Shown in pieces: positions 1 through 7,363 of a stretch of 45,821 bases of DNA (within the stretch, counting starts at the first letter, position 1; each line of letters begins with the position of its first letter). The notes beneath the pieces are model-generated. The model had not been told where the DNA came from, made no database searches, and saw only the letters and a program-made list of their open reading frames with translations. The position numbers were made by a program, and so were the translations under genes. The stretch lies in assembly GCF_946221105.1 (NCBI RefSeq), contig NZ_CAMICL010000015.1, positions 1-45,821 of the forward strand. Direction: 5' to 3'. Source of the stretch: an uncultured Corynebacterium sp. (GTDB taxonomy: Bacteria > Actinomycetota > Actinomycetes > Mycobacteriales > Mycobacteriaceae).

Positions 1-2
1 CC

Positions 3-404
3 CCCGAGCAGCGCCCCGCCCCGCTCGCAGACCTCGCGGCAGCGGGCGACGTCAGCAGGTGCGACAGCCTGCTCGCCGCGGCCCCCGACTCCATCGCCGA
101 CGGCTACTCCCGCGTCGACGCCGTGAGCGAACAGACCGTAGCCTGGTCCGCCGAAGACCAAGACGCGATCGTGCTGCGCTGCGGTGTGGCCGACCCGGAG
201 AACTACGGCCCGGGCGCGCGCCTGGACCAGATCAACGGCGTGCCCTGGTTCGAGGACGTGAAGCTGGTCAACGGCACCACCGCCTCCACCTGGTACGCGA
301 TGGGCCGCGACGTCCAGGTGGCGGCGTCGCTGCCGCAGGCGGAGAGCAACGAGGCGATCACGAACCTGACCAACCTCATCGCCGAGCACACCGGGCAGGC
401 CTAG
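3..404 (+). CDS. DUF3515 family protein, C-terminal part
   Basis: The reading frame is open from the window edge, so the true start lies upstream. The visible 133 residues contain paired cysteines (near VSRCDSL and VLRCGVAD), a PENYGPGA stretch, and a conserved NGVPWFED / STWYAMGRD pattern that I associate with the actinobacterial DUF3515 family, small exported proteins of unknown role. In Corynebacterium this gene is usually next to ddl, and here it converges on ddl with only 9 bases between the stops. A GTG at 123 could be misread as a start, but the upstream codons already match the family, so the gene is partial rather than short. No function is proposed. Confidence 0.75.
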   Translation, partial: PEQRPAPLADLAAAGDVSRCDSLLAAAPDSIADGYSRVDAVSEQTVAWSAEDQDAIVLRCGVADPENYGPGARLDQINGVPWFEDVKLVNGTTASTWYAMGRDVQVAASLPQAESNEAITNLTNLIAEHTGQA

Positions 405-413
405 CCGCGCCCC

Positions 414-1454
414 CTACCGCAGCGCGGTGCGGATCAGCGTGTCCAGCAGCTCCGGGTAGTCCACGCCCGTGGCGGCCCACACCTGCGGGTACATGGAGAT
501 GGCGGTGAAGCCGGGCATGGTGTTGATCTCGTTGAGCACCGGCCCGTTGTCGGTGACGAAGAAGTCCACGCGCGCCAGCGACTTGCAGTCCAGCGCCCTA
601 AAGCAGGTCACCGCCATCTCCTGCAGCTGGGCGATCAGCTCGTCCGAGTAGGGCGCCGGGATGGTGGCGGTCACACCCTCTTCGAGGTACTTGGTCTCAA
701 ATCCGTAGAAGCCCTCCGCGGAGTCCTCGGTGCCGTTGAGCTTGGCGGGCACGGATGCGGCGATAGTGCCGTCGGGGCGCTCGAGCACGCCGACTTCCAC
801 CTCGTCGCCGACTAGCTCGGCCTCGACAATGACTTTGCCGTCAGACTCCAAGGCCAGCGACACCGCCGCCGGCAGCGCCTCCCAGCTGGTCACCTTGGAC
901 ACGCCGATGGAGGACCCGCCGTTGGCGGGCTTGACAAACACCGGCAACCCCAAGTGCGAACGCTCCGCCTCGGTGAGCTCGCGCGCGCCGTCCAGGATCA
1001 CTTCGCGCGTGACCGGGATGCCAACCGCGGAAACCAGCTTTTTGGTGTATTCCTTGTCCATCCCGCACGCGGACGCCAGCACGCCCGGGCCGACGTACGG
1101 CACCCCGGCCATCTCGAGCAGGCCTTGGACTGTGCCGTCCTCGCCGTACTTGCCGTGGAGCACCGGGAAAACGGCGTCGATGGTGGTGATGGGCTCGCCG
1201 GAGGTGACGTCGTAAAGCAATCCCTTGCGCTGCGGGTTCAAGGAGAGCGCAACTTCGCGCCCAAGCTTTACGACGGGAAGCTCCGCCCCTTCCGCCGGAT
1301 TCGTCACGCCCTCAACCCAGACACCTTCCTGCGTGATGCCGATGGGAAACACCTCGTAGTCTGCGGGCATGTGGGACATGACCGAGTCGGCGGAAATGCA
1401 GGAAATCGAGTGCTCGGTGGACATGCCACCGTACAAAACAGCTATGCGGATCAC
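414..1454 (-). CDS. ddl: D-alanine--D-alanine ligase
   Basis: ATP-grasp enzyme of 346 residues, the usual length of Ddl, which joins two D-alanines in the cytoplasm for the peptidoglycan precursor stem. The N-terminus IRIAVLYGGMSTEHSIS carries the conserved glycine-rich and S/E-H segment. The central part has YVGPGVLASACGMDKEYTK and the ATP-grasp loop FVKPANGGSSIGVSK. The C-terminus has LARVDFFVTDNGPVLNEINT, including the magnesium-binding Asp/Glu/Asn set, then MPGFT. The start is GTG at 1454; the Shine-Dalgarno match is weak. It lies 21 bases after gpsA on the same strand and is probably cotranscribed with it, as in other corynebacteria. Confidence 0.95.
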   Translation of the reverse strand: MIRIAVLYGGMSTEHSISCISADSVMSHMPADYEVFPIGITQEGVWVEGVTNPAEGAELPVVKLGREVALSLNPQRKGLLYDVTSGEPITTIDAVFPVLHGKYGEDGTVQGLLEMAGVPYVGPGVLASACGMDKEYTKKLVSAVGIPVTREVILDGARELTEAERSHLGLPVFVKPANGGSSIGVSKVTSWEALPAAVSLALESDGKVIVEAELVGDEVEVGVLERPDGTIAASVPAKLNGTEDSAEGFYGFETKYLEEGVTATIPAPYSDELIAQLQEMAVTCFRALDCKSLARVDFFVTDNGPVLNEINTMPGFTAISMYPQVWAATGVDYPELLDTLIRTALR

Positions 1455-1475
1455 GGGGAGCTAGCCTACCGGGCG

Positions 1476-2474
1476 CTACTCCGCTTTCTTGCTGCGACCC
1501 ATTAGGGCGGCAATCACGTCGGCGACTTTCATGCCTTCGTGGCACACCGAGTACACGCCCTGGGTGATCGGCATCTCCACGGAGTGCTCTTCGGCTAGCT
1601 GGAAGATGCTGCGCGAGGACACCACACCCTCCGCGACCTGGCCCTTGGTGGCGGCGCGGGCCTCGTCCATGCTCGCGCCCTCGCCCAGTGCTGCGCCGAA
1701 CGTGCGGTTGCGCGACAGCGGGGAGGCGCAGGTGGCCACCAGGTCGCCCATGCCGGCAAGGCCGGCGAAGGTGCGGGCGTCCGCCCCGAGCGCCGCGCCA
1801 AGTCGGGTAATTTCCGCCAGGCCGCGGGTGATCAGGGTGGCCTGGGTGTTGTCGCCCAGGCCTTGGCCGGCCGCCATGCCGCAGGCGAGCGCGATGACGT
1901 TCTTGGTGGCGCCGCCGATCTCGCAGCCCACCACGTCGGTGTTGGTGTACGGGCGCAGGTAGTTGGTGGCGCACGCGGCCTGGACCAGCTTGGCGCGGTT
2001 CTCGTCGGCGCAGGCGATCACGGTCGCGGCCGGCTGTTCTTCGGCGACCTCGCGCGAGAGGTTCGGCCCGGACAGCACCGCGACGCGCTCGTTTTCTACC
2101 CCGGTGACTTCCGCGATGATTTCGCTCATGCGCATGTGCGTGCCGGATTCGACGCCTTTGGAGATGGAGACCAGGGTGGCGTCGCCAGGCAAATCCGGCG
2201 CCCAGCGGGTGAGGTTGTCGCGCATGGTCTGGCTGGGCACGCCGAACACCGCAATCGCCGCGTTGTCCAGCGCCTCGGCGGCGTTGGAGGTGGCCTGGAT
2301 CGCCTCGGGCAGCTCGATGCCGGGCAGGTACTCGGGGTTTTCCCGGGTGTCCTGGATTGTGCGGGCGAGTTCCTCGCGCCGCGCCCACAGGCTCACGGGG
2401 TTGCCCGCGTCCGCGAACACCTTGGCAAGGGTGGTCCCCCAGGAACCGGCGCCCAGTACTGCCACGTTGACCAT
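1476..2474 (-). CDS. gpsA: Glycerol-3-phosphate dehydrogenase [NAD(P)+]
   Basis: Makes sn-glycerol 3-phosphate from dihydroxyacetone phosphate, feeding phospholipid synthesis. The 332-residue protein starts with the Rossmann dinucleotide motif GAGSWGTTLAKVFAD and has the family segments VLSGPNLSREVA, GCEIGGATKNVIALACG (catalytic lysine region) and GLAGMGDLVATC. The frame stays open upstream to 2834, but the ATG at 2474 follows a GGGAGGA Shine-Dalgarno and gives the normal GpsA N-terminus. It is first in a gpsA-ddl pair and divergent from mutT1, with about 100 bases between the start codons. Confidence 0.95.
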   Translation of the reverse strand: MVNVAVLGAGSWGTTLAKVFADAGNPVSLWARREELARTIQDTRENPEYLPGIELPEAIQATSNAAEALDNAAIAVFGVPSQTMRDNLTRWAPDLPGDATLVSISKGVESGTHMRMSEIIAEVTGVENERVAVLSGPNLSREVAEEQPAATVIACADENRAKLVQAACATNYLRPYTNTDVVGCEIGGATKNVIALACGMAAGQGLGDNTQATLITRGLAEITRLGAALGADARTFAGLAGMGDLVATCASPLSRNRTFGAALGEGASMDEARAATKGQVAEGVVSSRSIFQLAEEHSVEMPITQGVYSVCHEGMKVADVIAALMGRSKKAE

Positions 2475-2563
2475 CAGTGCGTCCTCCCAGCGTTTTTCAA
2501 CCGCTACAACGTACCACCCTGCCCGGACCCTGACCGGACCTAGCGCGCCCGCCGAGTCTGCGA

Positions 2564-2577
2564 CACAATGGAACGTA
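2564..2577 (+). promoter_or_regulatory. Promoter -10 of mutT1, leaderless start
   Basis: CACAAT at 2564-2569 is followed after seven bases by ATG at 2577. This is the spacing of a leaderless transcript, and there is no Shine-Dalgarno. The hexamer overlaps an earlier in-frame ATG at 2568, which argues that 2577 is the real start. Confidence 0.5.
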
Positions 2578-3587
2578 TGCCAAATGACGACCGCCAACTG
2601 CACGAGCAGGACAAGGACACGCGCGGCGAGATGTTCCTCACCGGGCGCCTGCAGGAAATCCCCAACCATCCGCAAAGCGAGTTCAAGCGCACCACGCTTG
2701 CCGCCGGCGCGGTGCTGTGGCGCGGCGACCTGAAAAACCCTGACTCGCTGGAGGTGGCGTGCATCCACCGCCCGCACTACGACGACTGGTCTTTGGCCAA
2801 GGGCAAGCTGGACCCGGACGAGTCCCTGGTGCAAACCGCGGTGCGCGAGATCAAGGAAGAAACCGGCTTCGACGTGCGCCTGGGCAAGCTTTTGGGCAAG
2901 ACCGTCTACCCGGTGAAGAAGACCACAAAGGTGGTCTACTACTGGACGGGCGAGGTCACCGGCGGCGAGTTCGAGCCCAACGACGAGGTGGACGAGATCC
3001 GCTGGCTGCCTATCGACGAGGCCTGCGAGCTGATGACCTACGACTTAGACCGCCAGGTCCTGCGCAAGGCTCAGAAGCGCTTCGGCACCCCGGCGGACGC
3101 GCGCGTGCTGTATGTGCGCCACGCCCGCGCGCACGAGCGCGAGAAGTGGTCCGGCGACGACAACCTGCGCCCGCTGGACAAGAAGGGCCGCCGCCAGTCC
3201 GAGATGCTGGTCCCGCTGCTCAGCGCGTTTTCTCCGGAGCGGATCTACTCCGCCGAGCCCGAGCGCTGCCAGACCACCGTCGCCCCGCTTGCGGACGAGC
3301 TGGGCATCGACGTGGCCGTAGACCCACGTTTCGGCGACGAGGCGTGGCTGTCCGACATGGTCGGCGCGCAGCGCGCCTTCACCGAGGTGATCGAGCAGGG
3401 CGGCACCTCCGTGGTCTGCGCCCAGGGCGATGTCATCCCCGGCATGATCGCCTGGCTGTCTGCGCAGGGCACCCTGCCCATCGACAAGGAAATCCACGCG
3501 AAGAAGGGCTCCGTGTGGGTGTTGAGCTTCCACGGCAGCCAGCTCACCGGAGCCGACTACGTCCCGTCCGCACTGCCAGTGCTGTAG
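2577..3587 (+). CDS. mutT1: Nudix hydrolase fused to histidine phosphatase (MutT1-like)
   Basis: A 336-residue two-domain protein. Residues about 35-160 form a Nudix domain with the complete box at residues 76-98 (GKLDPDE...VREIKEETGF: G-x5-E-x7-REUxEExGU). From about residue 175 there is a phosphoglycerate-mutase-like histidine phosphatase domain with LYVRHARA in place of the classic RHG. The same architecture is seen in mycobacterial MutT1, which hydrolyses 8-oxo-(d)GTP and diadenosine polyphosphates, so nucleotide-pool sanitation is the likely role. It is divergent from gpsA, and the start is chosen from the leaderless promoter. An unusual 11-base word, GCCTATCGACG, lies at 3008-3018. Confidence 0.88.
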   Translation: MPNDDRQLHEQDKDTRGEMFLTGRLQEIPNHPQSEFKRTTLAAGAVLWRGDLKNPDSLEVACIHRPHYDDWSLAKGKLDPDESLVQTAVREIKEETGFDVRLGKLLGKTVYPVKKTTKVVYYWTGEVTGGEFEPNDEVDEIRWLPIDEACELMTYDLDRQVLRKAQKRFGTPADARVLYVRHARAHEREKWSGDDNLRPLDKKGRRQSEMLVPLLSAFSPERIYSAEPERCQTTVAPLADELGIDVAVDPRFGDEAWLSDMVGAQRAFTEVIEQGGTSVVCAQGDVIPGMIAWLSAQGTLPIDKEIHAKKGSVWVLSFHGSQLTGADYVPSALPVL

Positions 3588-3614
3588 CGAAAAAGAAAGG
3601 AACGGATTTTTCTT

Positions 3615-4079
3615 ATGACTTCTCCCACCCCCACCGCATTCCCGCCGGTGACGCAGGAACGCATCGCATCCACGCTGGAAGGCATGGACCTGAAGTACTT
3701 CCGCGAAGACGGCGGCGAGGTCCGCACCGCCTTTCCCGGCCTGGTGGTCTTCTTCGAGGTCGAACGCGAGGGCTTTAAGGCCACGTCCAGGTGGATGGCG
3801 GTTGTGGATCAACCGGAGGACGTCGAGAAGCTCCGCGAGTTCGCGAACGTGATGAACCGCACCCTGCCGCTGGTGCGCGTGCACCCGGTGCAGCGCCAGG
3901 ACGGGACCGCCATCGCGATCATGGAGGCGCCGTTCTTCTCCGGCGACGGCTTCGCGGACACCCAGCTGCGCGAGATGTGCGAGTACTTCTTCTCCGCCAT
4001 CCACCACGTGGCCGGCGAGCTGCGCGCGACCTTCCCGGGCCGCGAAGAATCCTTCAACGACGGCGCTAAGGAGGCGTAA
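3615..4079 (+). CDS. YbjN domain protein (first of two)
   Basis: A 154-residue cytosolic protein without signal peptide or membrane segment. Residues about 15-145 fit the YbjN / type III secretion chaperone-like fold by pattern: a mixed alpha/beta segment with VVFFEVEREGFKATSRWMA, then VMNRTLPLVRVHP and a C-terminal helical stretch REMCEYFFSAIHHV. YbjN proteins are widespread with no assigned reaction. It lies 27 bases after mutT1. The purine-rich ribosome-binding stretch (AAAGGAACGG) sits in the loop of a possible GAAAAA/TTTTTC hairpin at 3589-3612 just before the ATG. It forms a pair with the next gene. Confidence 0.75.
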   Translation: MTSPTPTAFPPVTQERIASTLEGMDLKYFREDGGEVRTAFPGLVVFFEVEREGFKATSRWMAVVDQPEDVEKLREFANVMNRTLPLVRVHPVQRQDGTAIAIMEAPFFSGDGFADTQLREMCEYFFSAIHHVAGELRATFPGREESFNDGAKEA

Positions 4080-4084
4080 CACCC

Positions 4085-4546
4085 ATGAGCAACGACACAC
4101 TGAAGCCCCTGTCCATCCAGCGCGTCAAGGACGTCTTTGCCAAGCAGGGCTGGCAGTTTGATGAGGCGAGCGAGTTTGCCATCCGCACCGGCTTCGCGCG
4201 CATCGGCCTGGAAATCGCGCACATCGCCCCGAACATCAACGTGATCTCCTCGGTGGCGGTGGATTCCATCGGTGCGGACCGCTACGAGGACATCCGTAAC
4301 TGGGCCGAGCAGTACAACTACACCAAGGCCTACCCCACCGTCACCGCGCTGAAAGACGAGGAGCGCGGGGTGACTGCCCTCGGCGTGGCCTACAGTCTGC
4401 CCGGCCACTGGGAGTACACGGACAACCAGTTCGAGTCCCACATCCTCACCGGCATCCAGGGCGTGGTGGCCGCCTCGCGCGACTTCCTCACGGAGTTCGC
4501 GCCGGAGGTCACCCAGCGCCTCGACGAGGAAGCGGCGCAGGACTAG
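4085..4546 (+). CDS. YbjN domain protein (second of two)
   Basis: A 153-residue cytosolic protein with a YbjN-like pattern: VKDVFAKQGWQFDEASEF, then a strand-rich middle and NQFESHILTGIQGVVAASRDFL near the end. It starts 5 bases after the preceding YbjN gene stops, with AGGAGG inside the end of that gene as ribosome-binding site, so the two are translated as a pair and may form a heterodimer (inference). The two proteins are only distantly alike. Function unknown. The stop codon lies in a 13-base tandem duplication at 4542-4567. Confidence 0.75.
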   Translation: MSNDTLKPLSIQRVKDVFAKQGWQFDEASEFAIRTGFARIGLEIAHIAPNINVISSVAVDSIGADRYEDIRNWAEQYNYTKAYPTVTALKDEERGVTALGVAYSLPGHWEYTDNQFESHILTGIQGVVAASRDFLTEFAPEVTQRLDEEAAQD

Positions 4547-4567
4547 CGCTTACCACTAGCGCTTACC
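4542..4567. repeat. 13-base perfect tandem duplication
   Basis: ACTAGCGCTTACC occurs twice in direct succession (4542-4554 and 4555-4567). The first copy carries the TAG of the second YbjN gene and the second copy carries the stop of leuD on the other strand. It fills almost all of the 16-base convergent gap. Confidence 0.9.
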
Positions 4568-5153
4568 GCACGGCCGGCTTGAACGCCGGCCGTTTCGCTT
4601 CGAAGGCCTCGATGGCGTCTTCGTCGCGCAGCGTCAGCCCGATGTCGTCGAGGCCTTCCATGAGGCGCCAGCGGGTGTAGTCGTCCACCTCGAAGACGAA
4701 CGTGTTGTCACCGACGGTGACCGTGCGGTCTTCCAGCGACACGGTGGCGGTTTCGCCCGGGTGCTGCTCCAAGTGCTTCCAGATCAGCTCGATGTCGCTT
4801 TCCGGCAGATTCGCGGCCAAAAGCCCGGCCTTGCCGGAGTTGCCGCGGAAGATGTCGGCGAAGCGCGGGCTGAACACGACGCGGAAGCCGTAGTCCATCA
4901 GCGCCCACACGGCGTGCTCGCGAGAGGAGCCGGTGCCGAAGTCGGGCCCGGCGAACAGCACGGAGCCGTTGGCGTAGGCGTCCTGGTTGAGCACGAACCC
5001 GGGTTCGCTTTCGCGCCAGTTGGAAAACAGGCCGTCTTCGAAACCGGTGCGGGAGATCCGCTTGAGGTAGCGCGCCGGAATGATCTGGTCGGTGTCCACG
5101 TTCGAGCGCGTCAGCGGCACGGCGACACCGGTGTGGGTGGTGAATTTCTCCAT
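4563..5153 (-). CDS. leuD: 3-isopropylmalate dehydratase small subunit
   Basis: The 196-residue swivel subunit of isopropylmalate isomerase, which pairs with LeuC to convert 2- to 3-isopropylmalate in leucine synthesis. Diagnostic segments are TRSNVDTDQIIPARYLK near residue 15, and GPDFGTGSSREHAVWALMDYG, the conserved small-subunit loop. The length is normal. The ATG at 5153 follows AAAGGAG, and the gene begins 12 bases after leuC ends, so it is the second gene of a leuCD operon. Regulation is expected from the divergent ltbR gene on the far side of leuC. Confidence 0.96.
   Translation of the reverse strand: MEKFTTHTGVAVPLTRSNVDTDQIIPARYLKRISRTGFEDGLFSNWRESEPGFVLNQDAYANGSVLFAGPDFGTGSSREHAVWALMDYGFRVVFSPRFADIFRGNSGKAGLLAANLPESDIELIWKHLEQHPGETATVSLEDRTVTVGDNTFVFEVDDYTRWRLMEGLDDIGLTLRDEDAIEAFEAKRPAFKPAVR
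4570..4593 (+). terminator. Possible terminator hairpin inside the end of leuD
   Basis: ACGGCCGGC and GCCGGCCGT form a perfect 9-base stem around a 6-base loop, just after the YbjN pair and inside the last codons of leuD. Only a short T run (TTTC) follows, so termination for the + strand operon is plausible but not strong. Confidence 0.4.
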
Positions 5154-5165
5154 CTGAGTGCTCCT

Positions 5166-6587
5166 TTACAGGTCTGCGGGGCTAGCAAGGTGGCCGGTGA
5201 CAGCGGTCGCCGCGGCGACCAGCGGGGAGACAAGGTGGGTGCGCCCGCCGGGGCCCTGCCGTCCCTCGAAGTTGCGGTTGCTTGTCGACGCACTCCGCTC
5301 CCCCGGTTTCAGCTGATCCGGGTTCATGCCCAGGCACATCGAGCACCCGGCAGTGCGCCACTCGGCGCCGAAATCCGTGAAGATTTTGTCTAGGCCTTCC
5401 TCCTCCGCCTGCTGCTTAACCAGCGTGGAGCTGGGCACCACCAGCATGCGGGTGTTGTCCGCGATGGTGCGGCCCTTGACCACCTCAGCGGCGGCGCGCA
5501 GGTCCTCGATGCGGGCGTTGGTGCACGAGCCTAAGAACACGGTGTCGATGGCGATGTCGCGCAGCGGCGTGCCCGGGGTCAGGTCCATGTAGTTCAGGGC
5601 CTTGGCGGCGGCCTGCTTGGAGGTCTCGTCGGTGAAGTCCTCCGGGTCCGGCACGTTCTCGCCCAGCGGCAGGCCCTGGCCGGGGTTAGTACCCCAGGTG
5701 ACAAACGGGGTGAGCGACGCGCCGTCGATCTCCACCACGGTGTCGAACTTCGCGCCTTCGTCGGTGGGCAGCGTCTTCCAGTACTCCACCGCCGCGTCCC
5801 AGTCGGCGCCCTTTGGGGCGTACTCGCGGCCTTCGACGTAATCGAAGGTCTTCTGGTCGGGCGCGACCATGCCGGCGCGTGCACCTGCCTCGATGGACAT
5901 GTTGCAGATGGTCATGCGCGCTTCCATGGACATCTTCTCGATGGCCTCGCCGCGGTACTCGATGATGTGGCCCTGGCCGCCGCCAGTGCCGATCTTGGCA
6001 ATGATCGCCAGGATCAGGTCCTTCGCGGTGACCCCTTCCTGCAGCTCGCCGGTGACCTCGACGGCCATGGTCTTGAAGGGTTTCAGCGGCAGGGTCTGGG
6101 TGGCCATGACGTGCTCCACCTCGGAGGTGCCGATGCCCATGGCAATCGAGCCGAACGCGCCGTGGGTGGAGGTGTGCGAGTCGCCGCACACGATGGTCAT
6201 GCCCGGCTGGGTGATGCCCAGCTGCGGGCCGACGGTGTGCACGATGCCCTGCTTGACGTCTCCCATCGGGTGCAGGGTCACGCCGAACTCCTCGCAGTTC
6301 TCGCGCAGCGTGGCAACCTGGGTCCGCGAGGTCGGCTCCGCGATCTCGAGAAGTTGGCCGGAGACGATCCCCTCGGTGGGCACGTTGTGATCCTCGGTGG
6401 CCAGGTGCAGCTCCGGGTGGCGCATCGTGCGCCCGGCCAAACGCAGCCCCTCGAACGCCTGCGGCGAGGTGACCTCGTGCAGAAGCTGGAAGTCGATGAA
6501 GATGAGGTCGGGCTCGCCGTTTTCGCCCTGCTTGACCACGTGATCGCGCCACACCTTCTCTGCCAACGTCAACGGTGTATACGCCAT
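5166..6587 (-). CDS. leuC: 3-isopropylmalate dehydratase large subunit
   Basis: The 473-residue aconitase-type large subunit, carrying the [4Fe-4S] cluster of isopropylmalate isomerase (leucine pathway). Cluster ligands are in FLGSCTNARIEDL and AGCSMCLGMNPD; the substrate region has VCGDSHTSTHGAFG. The N-terminus MAYTPLTLAEKVW is typical of corynebacterial LeuC. The frame is open far upstream, but the ATG at 6587 has a clear AAGGAG ribosome site, and the extra upstream frame is the antisense of ltbR. The promoter must lie in the 61 bases shared with the divergent regulator gene ltbR. Confidence 0.97.
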   Translation of the reverse strand: MAYTPLTLAEKVWRDHVVKQGENGEPDLIFIDFQLLHEVTSPQAFEGLRLAGRTMRHPELHLATEDHNVPTEGIVSGQLLEIAEPTSRTQVATLRENCEEFGVTLHPMGDVKQGIVHTVGPQLGITQPGMTIVCGDSHTSTHGAFGSIAMGIGTSEVEHVMATQTLPLKPFKTMAVEVTGELQEGVTAKDLILAIIAKIGTGGGQGHIIEYRGEAIEKMSMEARMTICNMSIEAGARAGMVAPDQKTFDYVEGREYAPKGADWDAAVEYWKTLPTDEGAKFDTVVEIDGASLTPFVTWGTNPGQGLPLGENVPDPEDFTDETSKQAAAKALNYMDLTPGTPLRDIAIDTVFLGSCTNARIEDLRAAAEVVKGRTIADNTRMLVVPSSTLVKQQAEEEGLDKIFTDFGAEWRTAGCSMCLGMNPDQLKPGERSASTSNRNFEGRQGPGGRTHLVSPLVAAATAVTGHLASPADL

Positions 6588-6631
6588 AGCAAACTCCTTC
6601 GCGTTTCCTCCCCACCTTCCCACATGCTGAG

Positions 6632-6658
6632 ATGATAGGATTCGAACTGTGAGACAGT
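6632..6658. promoter_or_regulatory. Overlapping leuC/ltbR promoters with a palindrome
   Basis: A -10-like TATCAT for leuC (minus strand, 6637-6632) overlaps a -10-like TAGGAT for ltbR (plus strand, 6636-6641). The ltbR GTG follows seven bases later, suggesting a leaderless message. A perfect inverted repeat ACTGT-GAG-ACAGT (6646-6658) covers the ltbR start codon and lies upstream of the leuC -10. It is a candidate LtbR operator for both genes. Confidence 0.45.
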
Positions 6659-7335
6659 ATAACGAAGGATCAGGCATTAAAGTGCTCGACCGCGCAGTGG
6701 CTATCGTGGCGGCGGTAGCCAGCGGCGACAAGTCGCTCGCAGAGCTCAGCGACGCCACCGAGCTGCCCCGCGCCACCGCCCACCGCATCGCCACAGCCCT
6801 CGAGGTGCACCACGTGCTCGCCCGCAACGAACGCGGCGAATGGTCGCTCGGACCCGCGCTGCCCAGTTACACCGGCGGGCCGTCGCCGAAGCTGCTCGCG
6901 GCCGCGGCCCCGGTGCTGCGCGACCTCGTCGAGACCACCGGCGAGTCCGCCCAGCTCTACCAGCTCACCGGCACCACGCGCACCTGCATCGCCGCTGAAG
7001 AGCCCGAAAGCGGCCTGCACAACGTGGTCCCGGTCGGCTCGCACCTGACGCTTACCGCCGGCTCCGCCGCCCGCGTGTTCGCCGCCTACGCCCCCATCGA
7101 CGCGCCTTTTAAAGACGCGGAACTCAAGCAGGTGCGTGACGACGGCTTCGCCGAATCCGTCGCAGAGCGCGAAATCGGCCTCGCGTCGGTGTCCACGCCG
7201 GTGTTCCAACCGGACGGCGCGCTGGTGGCCGTACTGTCTATCTCCGGGCCGGCCGAGCGGCTCAAGCCCTCGCCGGCGGACAAGTGGGGCAAGGAGCTGC
7301 TTGCGGCGAGGAAGCAGCTTGAGGGGGCACTGTAG
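6649..7335 (+). CDS. ltbR: IclR-family regulator LtbR
   Basis: A 228-residue IclR-type repressor. The N-terminal winged helix-turn-helix covers about residues 10-70 (SLAELSDATELPRATAHRIATALEV is the recognition region), followed by the IclR effector domain to the end. In C. glutamicum the divergent IclR protein LtbR represses leuB and leuCD and affects tryptophan genes; the identical arrangement here supports the name. The GTG start at 6649 begins MRQYNEGSGIKVLDRA, where similarity to LtbR begins as far as I can judge. No convincing Shine-Dalgarno is needed if the transcript is leaderless. It converges on phoD with 15 bases between the stops. Confidence 0.9.
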   Translation: MRQYNEGSGIKVLDRAVAIVAAVASGDKSLAELSDATELPRATAHRIATALEVHHVLARNERGEWSLGPALPSYTGGPSPKLLAAAAPVLRDLVETTGESAQLYQLTGTTRTCIAAEEPESGLHNVVPVGSHLTLTAGSAARVFAAYAPIDAPFKDAELKQVRDDGFAESVAEREIGLASVSTPVFQPDGALVAVLSISGPAERLKPSPADKWGKELLAARKQLEGAL

Positions 7336-7338
7336 ACG

Positions 7339-7363
7339 TCGATAAGCAGCTTATGCTTCGACG
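7339..7363. terminator. Hairpin between convergent ltbR and phoD
   Basis: GTCGA at 7339-7343 and TCGAC at 7359-7363 flank TAAGC-A-GCTTA (7343-7353), giving a stem with an interior mismatch between two convergent genes. The left arm is one copy of the repeated word GC(C/T)TATCGACG (minus strand, 7337-7347). There is no T tract, so the terminator role is uncertain. Confidence 0.3.

Noticed and set aside
2475..2834. N-terminal extension of gpsA in the open frame upstream
   Set aside because: It overlaps mutT1 and lacks conservation; the ATG at 2474 has a good ribosome site and the family N-terminus.
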